DNA of 17,300 nt from Thermoplasmatota archaeon (lineage in GTDB: Archaea > Thermoplasmatota > Penumbrarchaeia > Penumbrarchaeales > Penumbrarchaeaceae). Under the pieces are notes generated by a model. The model was not told the DNA's origin, did not search any database, and worked only from the letters and a program-made list of their open reading frames with translations. Position 1 is the stretch's first letter; every line of letters starts with the position of its first letter. The stretch lies in NCBI GenBank assembly GCA_016929175.1, contig JAFGJI010000019.1:1-17300 (forward strand), read 5' to 3'. The translations under genes and the position numbers were made by a program. Positions 1 to 7,551 of the stretch are shown piece by piece.

Positions 1-15
1 AGGTCCTGACCGGTC
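1..15. repeat. 15-bp direct repeat, left copy
   Basis: AGGTCCTGACCGGTC stands here and again, without mismatch, at 204-218. The repeat contains the palindrome GACCGGTC. It touches the window edge, so it may be longer or part of a larger repeated unit. The function is unknown; the second copy overlaps the stop codon of the VWA gene. Confidence 0.7.
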
Positions 16-121
16 CACTCTGCTTTTATCAAGCTTATTGTCGTGGACCTGTCCCGCATTGAAATTCTCTCGTCAATTTATTAATGTTCTTGGATTTCAT
101 TGCTACAGGATGATGATACAC

Positions 122-159
122 GCCAAATAAGTTGGGATTATAATGAGTTCTTATTTGGC
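122..159. other. Perfect 10-bp inverted repeat (hairpin 2, 3' of VWA gene)
   Basis: GCCAAATAAG (122-131) and CTTATTTGGC (150-159) are exact reverse complements separated by 18 nt. In the minus-strand transcript this would be the second hairpin after the VWA stop codon. It could be a terminator, an mRNA 3'-end stabiliser, or the arm of a small mobile element. No long T-run follows it on the minus strand, so a simple bacterial-type terminator is not supported. Confidence 0.6.
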
Positions 160-162
160 TGA

Positions 163-207
163 ACCTTGGGAAATGGCGTTTCGTCAATGTGATTCAATTC
201 CCAAGGT
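163..207. other. Perfect 10-bp inverted repeat (hairpin 1, 3' of VWA gene)
   Basis: ACCTTGGGAA (163-172) and TTCCCAAGGT (198-207) are exact reverse complements around a 25-nt loop. It begins only 10 nt beyond the VWA stop codon on the minus strand and its outer arm overlaps the right copy of the 15-bp direct repeat. Together with the neighbouring inverted repeat it makes a structured 3' untranslated region. Confidence 0.6.
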
Positions 208-218
208 CCTGACCGGTC
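204..218. repeat. 15-bp direct repeat, right copy
   Basis: This is an exact copy of bases 1-15 at an offset of 203 bp. It overlaps the minus-strand stop codon of the VWA gene (217-219). The palindrome GACCGGTC inside it occurs a third time at 12704-12711, again overlapping a minus-strand stop codon. Confidence 0.7.
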
Positions 219-2157
219 AGACCCCTTCAAGCGGCCGGCCGGTTGCCATGAACTCACCGATGACCTTGTATGCAAGCTCCTGCGGATCGGCAACGATGAC
301 GTTGCCTTCGGCGGCTCTTGCGATCCTCCTCGCTGCTGAAATGTACCTCTCATCCTCCGGCTCCAGAAGGAACATCTCGAAATAGAGGTCGGGGATCCGC
401 TTCAATGCATTGACCTCGGCCAGGGCCATGTCCATGGATGTCTGGAGGTCGCCCGCTACCGGTTTACCGGAAATGTCGATATAAGCTTCGGGGAGGCCGT
501 CCGTTATCAGGAACAGCATGAACCTGTCCGATCGAGAGCATTCGAGGATCGCCCTGGCAAGTGCGAACCCCTCCTGATGATTGGTGAAACCGTGCGGTTC
601 AAGGGCAATAACCTCTTTCAGGGTGACCGGTTTCGCCCGGGTGGATACGGAAATGATATCCACCTTGTTGCGGGGGTTGTCCCTCTTCACTGCCTGGGAA
701 AGGGCAAGGACAGACCTCTTCGCTGCCTCAAGCCTCTGGTTCTCCTCCATCGAACCGCTGACATCGACCAGTATGACACAGTGGAGTTCGGATGTGGTGA
801 TCTCGCGGTGGACGATGATATCGAACGGGTCTATCGATCGGTCGCGGGGATGGTTGACCCTAGCATTGACCATGGTGCCCAGGAAGTCCATCCTCGGCTC
901 CTCGGAGACGGTCCTCATCCTAGCTTTTTCGTAGACGCCGGCATCGGAGATCTGCTTCCCCCTTCTATCCCTCAGGACAGAGCTCCTCTGCGTGAGTTCT
1001 GCGAAGATGAATTCCGAGAACTTCTCCACCAGAGCCTCGGTTATTTCCCACTGGAGCGAGGCTTCCTCGAGGCCGTCAGGCCGTCCGGCACCCTGCACGT
1101 AACCCATATTGGCCAGGGTTCGAAGCAGTTCTTTCTTCATCCGTTCTCTGGTCATCAGTTGTGCTTTCTTCTGAACCTCGTAACCCTCCATCTCGAGCCT
1201 CTTCTCGGCCCTCATCAGTTCCTCCCTGATCCTTCTCTCCTCTTCCTTTCGCTCAGCTCGGGTTCTGAGGGCTTCGCTCCTTGACTTGTCGAGCTCATCC
1301 TTCTTTCTCGTTGCGTTCTCCTCGACCTCCTCCTCGAGGACCGATCTCGCTTTTTCCCTGTACCATTCAGGATCGAAGGACCTCCTGAGCTCTATAAGGC
1401 CGGCATCATAGCCATATCTCTCCGAGAGTCGCCGGCTCACGGCCTTCTGAAGGTGCTCGTCACCGTCGATCCTTCCATCCATTGCCTTCTTCCATCTATC
1501 GAGGTCGGCCGACAGTCCGGGGAAAGGCAGGGCGATGGCCCCCTTTTTTTTACCTGAGGCATATCTCCTGCCCTTTTCGTCACTCCCCCTCTTTCTCCTG
1601 AAGACGTCAATGATGCGTCTGATCAGTCTCAAAAAGACCGAAATGATCCTGACAAAGAACCTCTTGACCGCCCAGAACATCCTTCGAAAAGCTCCCGGTC
1701 TGACACCTTCTTCCTCTGCAACCTCCCTCCCTTCTATGAGGCCGATGAGGTCGCTTGACAGCAATTCGCCCCTTATCTGAGCGGATGAGAACCTTCGGAA
1801 GGCAGATTCGTCATCGATCGATCCATCATCCTGCTCTCCCCGTAGGACAGCACCTCTCCACATCAGTCGCTTGATCTCGCTGTCAGTAACATCCTTCCTG
1901 GTGGTGTGGAGCTGTTTGAGCTGTTCTACCGTTTGTTTTCTGATATCCTCCATCCTTCTTGCGATGGATCCGTCTGTCAGCGGTCTTGCCAGGTACTCGT
2001 CGATCCCGTGCAGCCCTTTTTGCGCCAATATCTTGACCAATTCCCTTTTCTCGGAAGCGGTCAATTTGAAGGGGGCGTACACCCCCTTTTCGCAGTCTGG
2101 AAGGACCACACGGTCGCCCCTGATGTGGGGGTACGGGATATCCATGTCCCTGGACAA
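217..2157 (-). CDS. VWA-domain protein with intact MIDAS, partner of AAA+ ATPase
   Basis: A 646-residue protein with a von Willebrand A domain at about 455-635, a fold that binds partners through a divalent metal. The metal site (MIDAS) looks complete: DVSGS at 465-469, Thr525 in GFTN, and Asp553 in ITDG. Before it lies a highly charged Glu/Arg/Lys region (about 265-345) that is probably coiled coil, and a basic amphipathic stretch at 160-190 (Phe, Ile, Leu and Arg rich) that might lie on a membrane; no signal peptide is seen. The TTG start is chosen because GGAGGT stands 8 nt before it; the first ATG (Met5) would be 20 nt away. The gene follows the AAA+ ATPase by 18 nt on the same strand, an arrangement known from MoxR-VWA, RavA-ViaA, Mg-chelatase I/D and PrkA-YeaH pairs. 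Role by inference: adaptor or substrate-binding arm of the ATPase. The substrate is unknown. The run of eight A in its mRNA (1544-1551) is noted under findings. Confidence 0.85.
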   Translation of the reverse strand: MSRDMDIPYPHIRGDRVVLPDCEKGVYAPFKLTASEKRELVKILAQKGLHGIDEYLARPLTDGSIARRMEDIRKQTVEQLKQLHTTRKDVTDSEIKRLMWRGAVLRGEQDDGSIDDESAFRRFSSAQIRGELLSSDLIGLIEGREVAEEEGVRPGAFRRMFWAVKRFFVRIISVFLRLIRRIIDVFRRKRGSDEKGRRYASGKKKGAIALPFPGLSADLDRWKKAMDGRIDGDEHLQKAVSRRLSERYGYDAGLIELRRSFDPEWYREKARSVLEEEVEENATRKKDELDKSRSEALRTRAERKEEERRIREELMRAEKRLEMEGYEVQKKAQLMTRERMKKELLRTLANMGYVQGAGRPDGLEEASLQWEITEALVEKFSEFIFAELTQRSSVLRDRRGKQISDAGVYEKARMRTVSEEPRMDFLGTMVNARVNHPRDRSIDPFDIIVHREITTSELHCVILVDVSGSMEENQRLEAAKRSVLALSQAVKRDNPRNKVDIISVSTRAKPVTLKEVIALEPHGFTNHQEGFALARAILECSRSDRFMLFLITDGLPEAYIDISGKPVAGDLQTSMDMALAEVNALKRIPDLYFEMFLLEPEDERYISAARRIARAAEGNVIVADPQELAYKVIGEFMATGRPLEGV

Positions 2158-2165
2158 TCTGCAAT

Positions 2166-2171
2166 ACCTCC
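2166..2171 (-). promoter_or_regulatory. Ribosome binding site of VWA gene (sets a TTG start)
   Basis: On the minus strand GGAGGT lies in the 18-nt gap after the AAA+ stop codon, with 8 nt to the TTG at 2157. This makes TTG, not the ATG four codons later, the likely start. Confidence 0.75.
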
Positions 2172-2175
2172 GGTC

Positions 2176-3621
2176 CTATTCCTTGCAGCCAAAGTCCTTC
2201 ATTGAATTCATTATACCGGCTGTGATCGAGAACATCTCCTCTTCGCTCACGGGCCCCCTGAACCTCTCCATTCTCTTGATGAATTCCCGGAGGAGGTCAC
2301 CGTCCCCGCCTTTTTGGACCGATCCCTGTTCAAGGGATCGTGCAAGCTTCTCCGCCCTTTGGACACTGGAGCCCAGTTTCCTTCTGAAGAAGGTGCACCA
2401 GTACAACCTGAATGCCCGCTCAATGGCAAGCTCGAGATTACCTGAAAGGAACTCTCTCAGGATCTCCTCGTTCCTCAGGAACGAGTCTCCACCGCGGGCC
2501 CGGATCCGTCCATACAGGGCGTCCCTGACCCCCTTTTTGAAGTTTTCAAGTGAAACGGTCTTCGCATCGTCGATCTCCGCATAGGCCATGGATCTCCATA
2601 CCGTGTCCAGTATGGTCCTGTTCGAGCCGACCTCGGATAGTTCGGGGATGTCCACAGAAAGGTCCCTCCAGGCTTCCACCACAAATACCGCGGCATGAAT
2701 GTAGATCTCAGGGAAGAAAACGTCCCTGTATTCCCTCTCCCGGGATACTTCCAGTATGGAGCGGTTCTTCATATGGTCGCCGATGTAATCCACATAGATG
2801 TTCGACAGTCTGTCGTTGAGAGGTTCGTTGATGGCATCGAGGTCCCTGAGATTTGAGGTGGTGACGGCAACGAAACTTGCTGGAAAGGTCTCCCTGGATT
2901 TGGCGGGGGACACGATGCCTTCCTGCAAAGCCTGCAGAAGCACGTTCTGCGTGCCGAGCGGAAGCTTTCCAACCTCATCGACCAGCAGCAGCCCCCTGTT
3001 GGATTGCAGGAGTTTCCCAGGCTCCAGGACAAGAGGGCTAGTGGGGTCCCCCACTTCCTCGAGCCGGTGAAGGTTGTATACGCCCGTGAGATTGTCCGGA
3101 AAGACCTCTGAAGAGCCCTGGACCCGGGCCAGTCCGAAGCCTTCCCTCAGCCTGATCACCGATACCGGCACCTTTCTCGCATCCACATCGACCGGATCGA
3201 AATCCTTTCCGGGTGTCCCGAACCTTGCCTCGCATGAGGGGCAGCATTTTACGCGTTTCCAGTGCCGGGGGTCCACCACGGACATGGGATCGTCCTGCAC
3301 GGGACATCCGGTTATGGTGTAAACCTCCTTCGGGAACAGGCCCCATAATTCCTTTGCCAGGCTTGTCTTTCCTGTTCCCGAGGGGCCGAACAGTAGGATA
3401 TGTGACCCTCCCAGCAAGGCCGCCACAAGGCTTTCGAGCACCTCCGGATCGACTATCGTACGCGGGAAGAGGAGAGCCATGGACTCCTCCCTCGAAAGAC
3501 CCTTGGCCCGGTATTCCTTCATCCTGTGGATGATCTCCTCCGCAAGGGATTCCCTTGCGGTCCTGGGTACGTATCCAGATTCCCTGAGCTCCATAGCATT
3601 TCTGAAATCCGCGAGATCCAT
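2176..3621 (-). CDS. AAA+ ATPase with PrkA-like cysteine insertion
   Basis: A 481-residue AAA+ ATPase. Walker A is GPSGTGKT (79-86), Walker B LLLVDEV (211-217), sensor-1 region TTSN (254-257) and a candidate arginine-finger region around NDRL (269-272). Between Walker A and B there is a long insertion with GCPVQDDP (105-112) and CCPSC (126-130), then FPDNLTG and an LEE segment before an NRGLL-DEV-KL block. This order (CP-x-x-DDP, CxxC, ANRG-like motif) resembles the AAA domain of PrkA/YeaG kinases more than ordinary MoxR, and the cysteines could hold zinc. The C-terminal part (about 280-481) is helical and shorter than the PrkA kinase domain, so kinase activity is not claimed. The start is the ATG at 3621, since AAGGAG lies 8 nt upstream; an in-frame start at 3678 would lack this. 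It precedes the VWA gene in one transcript. Likely role: ATP-driven remodeling or metal insertion together with the VWA partner, target unknown. Confidence 0.85.
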   Translation of the reverse strand: MDLADFRNAMELRESGYVPRTARESLAEEIIHRMKEYRAKGLSREESMALLFPRTIVDPEVLESLVAALLGGSHILLFGPSGTGKTSLAKELWGLFPKEVYTITGCPVQDDPMSVVDPRHWKRVKCCPSCEARFGTPGKDFDPVDVDARKVPVSVIRLREGFGLARVQGSSEVFPDNLTGVYNLHRLEEVGDPTSPLVLEPGKLLQSNRGLLLVDEVGKLPLGTQNVLLQALQEGIVSPAKSRETFPASFVAVTTSNLRDLDAINEPLNDRLSNIYVDYIGDHMKNRSILEVSREREYRDVFFPEIYIHAAVFVVEAWRDLSVDIPELSEVGSNRTILDTVWRSMAYAEIDDAKTVSLENFKKGVRDALYGRIRARGGDSFLRNEEILREFLSGNLELAIERAFRLYWCTFFRRKLGSSVQRAEKLARSLEQGSVQKGGDGDLLREFIKRMERFRGPVSEEEMFSITAGIMNSMKDFGCKE

Positions 3622-3629
3622 TTTCCCGT

Positions 3630-3635
3630 CTCCTT
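3630..3635 (-). promoter_or_regulatory. Ribosome binding site of AAA+ ATPase gene
   Basis: AAGGAG on the minus strand, 8 nt before the ATG at 3621. It argues against the longer reading frame that begins at 3678. Confidence 0.75.
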
Positions 3636-3661
3636 TTCCGTGAGAACAACGCTGAGAACGT

Positions 3662-3693
3662 GGTTCGTATAAGGACAATCATTATAATAATTT
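3662..3693. promoter_or_regulatory. Divergent AT-rich promoter region
   Basis: The 118 bp between the AAA+ ATPase gene (minus) and the dehydrogenase gene (plus) contain TTATAATAAT at 3682-3691, a TATA-box candidate for the plus strand that would put transcription start near 3712. CTTATACG on the minus strand (3666-3673) could serve the AAA+ gene with a start near 3645. These are positional inferences; no start site has been measured. Confidence 0.5.
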
Positions 3694-3739
3694 GGTCAAT
3701 GTCGGGATACGGCCTGTCAAGTCGGCGGAGGGTTCTCCG

Positions 3740-4723
3740 ATGAATGATGCTATTCCTTCCCTGCTGGTTACACGAATACTTCCCGAGGAGGGCATGGCCC
3801 TGTTGAAAAGGTTTGCCTGTCTCGATGTATGGGGGGAGGACCGCCCCATGCCGAGGAATGAACTCCTGGAGCGGATACACGACAAGGACGGCCTCCTCTG
3901 CTTGCTGGGCGATCGCATCGACAGTGAGGTCATGGACAATGCTCCACGTCTGCGTGTTATCGGCAACTATGCAGTGGGGGTGGACAATATCGATGTCGAT
4001 CATGCCACCTCTCGAGGCATTCTGGTCGTCAACACTCCCGGGGTTCTTACGGATGCCACTGCAGATCTCGCCTTCGGGCTCATATTGGCCGTGGCCAGGA
4101 GATTGGCGGAAGGTGATCGGTTCATACGGGAAGGCCGGTTCGTTTCCTGGAGCCCGACGTTGATGCTCGGGAAGCAGGTCCACGGAGCCACCCTTGGTGT
4201 TGTGGGGGCCGGGAAGATCGGCGAGGCGGTGCTGAGGAGGGGGAGATGTTTCGGCATGAGGCTTCTTTACAATTCCCGGTCCAGGAAACGGCACTTGGAA
4301 GAGGGGATCGGAGCCCATTACCGGGAGCTGGATGAACTCCTGGGAGAGTCGGATTTCGTCTCCCTGAACTGTCCGTTGACAGACAGCACCCGTCATCTTA
4401 TCGGAGAGAGGGAGCTTTCACTGATGAAGAGCGATGCGGTGCTCGTGAACACCTCACGGGGCCCTGTGGTAGATGAAAAAGCATTAAGCCGGGCTCTCTC
4501 GGGCCGTGTCATCGGGGGGGCAGGTCTGGATGTCTACGAGGAGGAGCCAAAGGTATATCCGCCATTGATGGAGCTCGATAATGTGATACTGGTCCCGCAT
4601 ATAGGATCGGCCACAACATTGACAAGGGGCAGGATGGCCTCCATGGTGGCCGGGGGGATCCGCTCGATATTTGAGGGAAATATGCCCGATAATTTGGTGA
4701 ATCCGGAGGCATTCCATCCTTGA
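3740..4723 (+). CDS. D-2-hydroxyacid dehydrogenase (glyoxylate/hydroxypyruvate reductase type)
   Basis: A 327-residue NAD(P)H-dependent D-2-hydroxyacid dehydrogenase, near the family's usual 310-340 residues. The nucleotide-binding motif is GAGKIG (156-161). The catalytic residues visible are Arg240 in NTSRG, a Glu in VYEEEP (267-269 area) and His287 in PHIGSAT. The segment after the second strand reads YNSRSRK (177-183), where Ser/Arg in place of an acidic residue suggests NADP(H) preference, as in archaeal GyaR proteins. The ATG at 3740 is chosen because GGAGGG ends 7 nt before it; a longer frame opens at 3692 without such a site. It is the first gene of the plus-strand run and is followed by tgtA after 14 nt. 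Substrate specificity (glyoxylate, hydroxypyruvate, or another 2-oxoacid, including 3-phosphoglycerate-type use) cannot be settled from sequence; no ACT or serine-binding domain is present, which disfavors a full-length SerA. Confidence 0.9.
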   Translation: MNDAIPSLLVTRILPEEGMALLKRFACLDVWGEDRPMPRNELLERIHDKDGLLCLLGDRIDSEVMDNAPRLRVIGNYAVGVDNIDVDHATSRGILVVNTPGVLTDATADLAFGLILAVARRLAEGDRFIREGRFVSWSPTLMLGKQVHGATLGVVGAGKIGEAVLRRGRCFGMRLLYNSRSRKRHLEEGIGAHYRELDELLGESDFVSLNCPLTDSTRHLIGERELSLMKSDAVLVNTSRGPVVDEKALSRALSGRVIGGAGLDVYEEEPKVYPPLMELDNVILVPHIGSATTLTRGRMASMVAGGIRSIFEGNMPDNLVNPEAFHP

Positions 4724-4737
4724 AGGGGGTGTTATGA

Positions 4738-6771
4738 TTGTCTGACACTGAGGACCTCATTTCAAGTTTCGAGGTGAGGGATCCCGACCTCGCGGGAAGG
4801 TTGGGAACATATACGATCAAGGGAAAGAAGGTGGAGACCCCTGAGCTCATGCCGGTCGTGAACCCCAACCGCATGGTCCGGGGAGCCGGGGTCCCGCCTT
4901 CTGAACTCCTCGAGAACTTCGGGTTCCGGATGATCATCACCAATTCCTACATCATCAGAAGGTCGGAGGACATCAATGCTGAGGTTCTGAGAAAGGGGAT
5001 CCATGGATACTTGGATTATGAAGGGGTGGTCATGACCGATTCGGGCACCTTCCAGTCATATATCTATGGTGGCAGGACCGGAGGCGAGGTCGATGTTGAT
5101 CCGTTGGAGATCGTTCGTTACCAGAACGCAATAGGTTCGGATGTGGGGACGATCCTGGACAGGTTCACCGTTCCCGACCGTGACCATGAGGCTGCAGCAG
5201 AGGACCTTCGAATAACGCTGGATCGGGCCAGGTCTTCCATGGAAGTGAACCATAATATGGAGCTGGCCGTCCCCATCCAGGGCGGGAGGCATACGGACCT
5301 CCGCACCTCTTCCGGGAAAGGTGTCCGCGACCTGGGGGTAGGTTATGCCCCCATCGGAGGTGTGGTCCCTCTCATGGAGAACTATGAATATTCACTTCTG
5401 GTGGATATAATAGTCTCCTCCAAGAGAGGACTGGGGCCATCTATACCAGCCCATTTGTTCGGGGCAGGCCACCCGATGCTTCTGCCTCTGGCCGTCGCTC
5501 TCGGATGCGACCTCTTCGATTCCGCCTCCTATGCCAAGTTCGCACATGATGACAGGTACATGACAAGGTTCAGGACCCTGCGCATCGGGGAGATGCTAAA
5601 TCTGCCCTGTTCCTGTCCCGTATGCGCCACAAGGGGCCCGGAGGACATTCTTGATATGGAAAAGGATGACAGGGCAGGCCTTCTTTCGAGGCACAATCTT
5701 TGGGTCCTCAGGGAGGTTCTCGATGAAGTGAGGGCCGCCGTGAAGGAAGGGACCCTGTGGGAGATCGTGGAGAGGTCGGCAATGGCCAATCCAAGCATGT
5801 ATTCCGCGGTCAGGAGGATGAGGGAACACACGGGATATCTCGAGGAGAACGCCCCGAGGACCTTGAGGAGGTTCATGTCATCATCTGGCCTGTCCCTCGC
5901 TCGACCGGAGTTCCTCAGGCTCCGGGAGCGCCTATCGGCATTCGAGCCGCCCGAGAGCATGAAGAAAGCTCTGGTCCTGACCGACTGGACGGTCTCTCGT
6001 TCCTACAGGGCGGACAGGGCGATGTGGAAAGAACATCCGGAAGGTATACAGCCGGTCATCAAGACCCCTTTGGGAGCCGTCCCTTTCGATATCACTGACA
6101 TGTATCCGATATCACAGTCGATATTCCCCCCTCCGGGCAGCCTGGATGCAGAGCTTGAATCCTACATGGATTCCCTTTACCAGCCCCTTATTCGAAGGTA
6201 TGATGATGTGATCGAGTGGGACGGTAGAGGCGACCCTCCGGTTGCACCCGGAATGAATAACTACCGGGACCTGGACATGAGGAGAGCAAGGTCCATTCTC
6301 AGGATGCAGTTTGGGAAATTTGGCGAAAAATGGGCGGATGAGGTGCTCTTCAAGGATGGCGGATCGATATCGATATTGACCTCCAGGAGGACCGGGAAGA
6401 TAAGGAACATAATGGAGACAGGTCCCGACGGAAGGAAGGACCATCTGCTCTCGATGAGGGCCGAGGATGGACATTTCAACCTCAGATGGTTGGCGGCGGT
6501 CAGGCTCCACGAGGCATCCAGTCCTCCCCTTCTCAGGGTCGAGGTGGAGGAAGGTACCGGAGAATTCAACGCAAAGGGTTTCAATGTCTTCTGCAAGTTC
6601 GTGATCGATGCGGACAAGAGTATAAGAGCAGGGGACGACGTTCTTGTGATCGGAAGGAACGACGAGCTGTATGCCGTGGGAAGGGCCAATGTCTCCTCGG
6701 GAACGATGGTCAATGGCAGGTCCGGTATCGCGGTGAAGGTAAGGGATGGTGCGGTGAAACGGGCGGGATAG
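4738..6771 (+). CDS. tgtA: Archaeal tRNA-guanine(15) transglycosylase
   Basis: The enzyme swaps guanine 15 in the tRNA D-loop for preQ0, the first tRNA-level step of archaeosine synthesis. The 677-residue protein has the full archaeal layout: catalytic TIM barrel (about 10-350), archaeal C-terminal domains and a PUA RNA-binding domain (about 610-677). Catalytic Asp101 lies in TDSGTFQ and the nucleophile candidate Asp261 in DLFDSASY; GGVVPLMENYEYS (207-219) contributes to base binding. The structural zinc site is Cys291, Cys293, Cys296 and His319. The start is TTG: the codon directly before it in frame is a stop, and GGGGGTG (4725-4731) provides the ribosome binding site. The family is often near 580 residues; the extra length seems to be in the linker and C-terminal domains, not a fusion. 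It is 14 nt behind the dehydrogenase, suggesting co-transcription, with 58 nt before the next gene. Confidence 0.97.
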   Translation: MSDTEDLISSFEVRDPDLAGRLGTYTIKGKKVETPELMPVVNPNRMVRGAGVPPSELLENFGFRMIITNSYIIRRSEDINAEVLRKGIHGYLDYEGVVMTDSGTFQSYIYGGRTGGEVDVDPLEIVRYQNAIGSDVGTILDRFTVPDRDHEAAAEDLRITLDRARSSMEVNHNMELAVPIQGGRHTDLRTSSGKGVRDLGVGYAPIGGVVPLMENYEYSLLVDIIVSSKRGLGPSIPAHLFGAGHPMLLPLAVALGCDLFDSASYAKFAHDDRYMTRFRTLRIGEMLNLPCSCPVCATRGPEDILDMEKDDRAGLLSRHNLWVLREVLDEVRAAVKEGTLWEIVERSAMANPSMYSAVRRMREHTGYLEENAPRTLRRFMSSSGLSLARPEFLRLRERLSAFEPPESMKKALVLTDWTVSRSYRADRAMWKEHPEGIQPVIKTPLGAVPFDITDMYPISQSIFPPPGSLDAELESYMDSLYQPLIRRYDDVIEWDGRGDPPVAPGMNNYRDLDMRRARSILRMQFGKFGEKWADEVLFKDGGSISILTSRRTGKIRNIMETGPDGRKDHLLSMRAEDGHFNLRWLAAVRLHEASSPPLLRVEVEEGTGEFNAKGFNVFCKFVIDADKSIRAGDDVLVIGRNDELYAVGRANVSSGTMVNGRSGIAVKVRDGAVKRAG

Positions 6772-6829
6772 GTTGAAAGAATGGATACAATCAATTCAAA
6801 TAGATGTAAATTGAATGTGGTGTGATAGG

Positions 6830-7549
6830 ATGACCGAAGAATGCCAGGATATTTTGTTCGATACATCCGGGCCCATTTCGAGGGGCAAGGATTTCGGATC
6901 GAGGAAGCTGGAGCTGATATCCCTCATCGAGGGAAGGCGTGAAGGGGCCGATAATGACACTTCTTCAGCGACACTTGTTCGGACACCGACAACAACGGTT
7001 GTGATAGATACGGGTTCAGCAGGTGCCAGGGAGGAGTTGATGGCATCGATAGCAGGGATAGACCTGAACGTGGAGAAGGTCAACGTCATGGTCGCGACGA
7101 GGATAGACCCGCTGTTCAACGGGAACGATGATATCTTCGTCAATGCCCTTCAGCACCTGAGGAAGGATGAATGGAGCCTCGTACCACCGGGCCCCAGAAG
7201 AAAGATAGCGATCAAGGACAGGTTCCATTGGATCGACAGATACCTCAGATTGGAAGTGGTAAATGACCCTGCTCCCGGAAATCTCGTTCTCATTCTTCAT
7301 ATACCCTGCAGGGAGGAGCTTCTTTCCCGGTCGGCCATAAAATATGCTGGCATGACCATTGGAATATCTGGACCTTGTATATCATCTGAAAATGACCCGG
7401 AGGTCGCGGAGACACTGAAGACCATCCGGAAAAAGAGGAAGACCGGAGCTAAAAGGAAGGTCCAGCATTTAAGGGGCCGATGCGAGCTGCTGGAATACTG
7501 TGATTATATCGTTCCGGCTTTCGGTCCCATGTTCAAGGTCATACCGTGA
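6830..7549 (+). CDS. Degenerate metallo-beta-lactamase-fold protein (no metal ligands)
   Basis: A 239-residue protein whose order of motifs matches the metallo-beta-lactamase (MBL) fold, but with the metal residues replaced. TVVIDTG (56-62) fits strand plus motif I. The place of the THxHxDHxGN motif reads TRIDPLFNGN (90-99): Thr, Gly and Asn are kept while all His/Asp ligands are lost. The motif III region reads DPAPGN (146-151), where the usual PGH histidine is missing, and the C-terminal DYIVPGHGP element reads DYIVPAFGP (225-233). The chain is otherwise of normal length for small MBL proteins. ATG 6830 is preferred over ATG 6815 because GGTG (6819-6822) would serve it. It sits 14 nt before the isomerase gene, with whose ribosome binding site it nearly overlaps. 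Function is unknown; a ligand-binding, scaffold or regulatory role in AMP salvage is an inference from position only. The fold assignment is by eye and should be viewed as probable. Confidence 0.6.
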   Translation: MTEECQDILFDTSGPISRGKDFGSRKLELISLIEGRREGADNDTSSATLVRTPTTTVVIDTGSAGAREELMASIAGIDLNVEKVNVMVATRIDPLFNGNDDIFVNALQHLRKDEWSLVPPGPRRKIAIKDRFHWIDRYLRLEVVNDPAPGNLVLILHIPCREELLSRSAIKYAGMTIGISGPCISSENDPEVAETLKTIRKKRKTGAKRKVQHLRGRCELLEYCDYIVPAFGPMFKVIP

Positions 7550-7551
7550 AC

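Noticed and set aside
143..385. 80-codon plus-strand open frame overlapping the hairpin region and the VWA gene end
   Set aside because: It runs antisense into the VWA coding region, has no ribosome binding site and no recognisable protein features.
577..1284. 235-codon plus-strand open frame
   Set aside because: It lies wholly antisense inside the VWA gene, whose protein has clear motifs; the Leu/Gly/His-rich composition is typical of a shadow frame.
3622..3678. N-terminal extension of the AAA+ ATPase starting at 3678
   Set aside because: It would read through the ribosome binding site at 3630-3635 and a likely promoter; the ATG at 3621 is better supported.
3038..4396. 452-codon minus-strand open frame
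   Set aside because: It covers parts of two well-supported genes (the AAA+ ATPase in another frame and the dehydrogenase in antisense) and the promoter between them. Its translation has no coherent domain.
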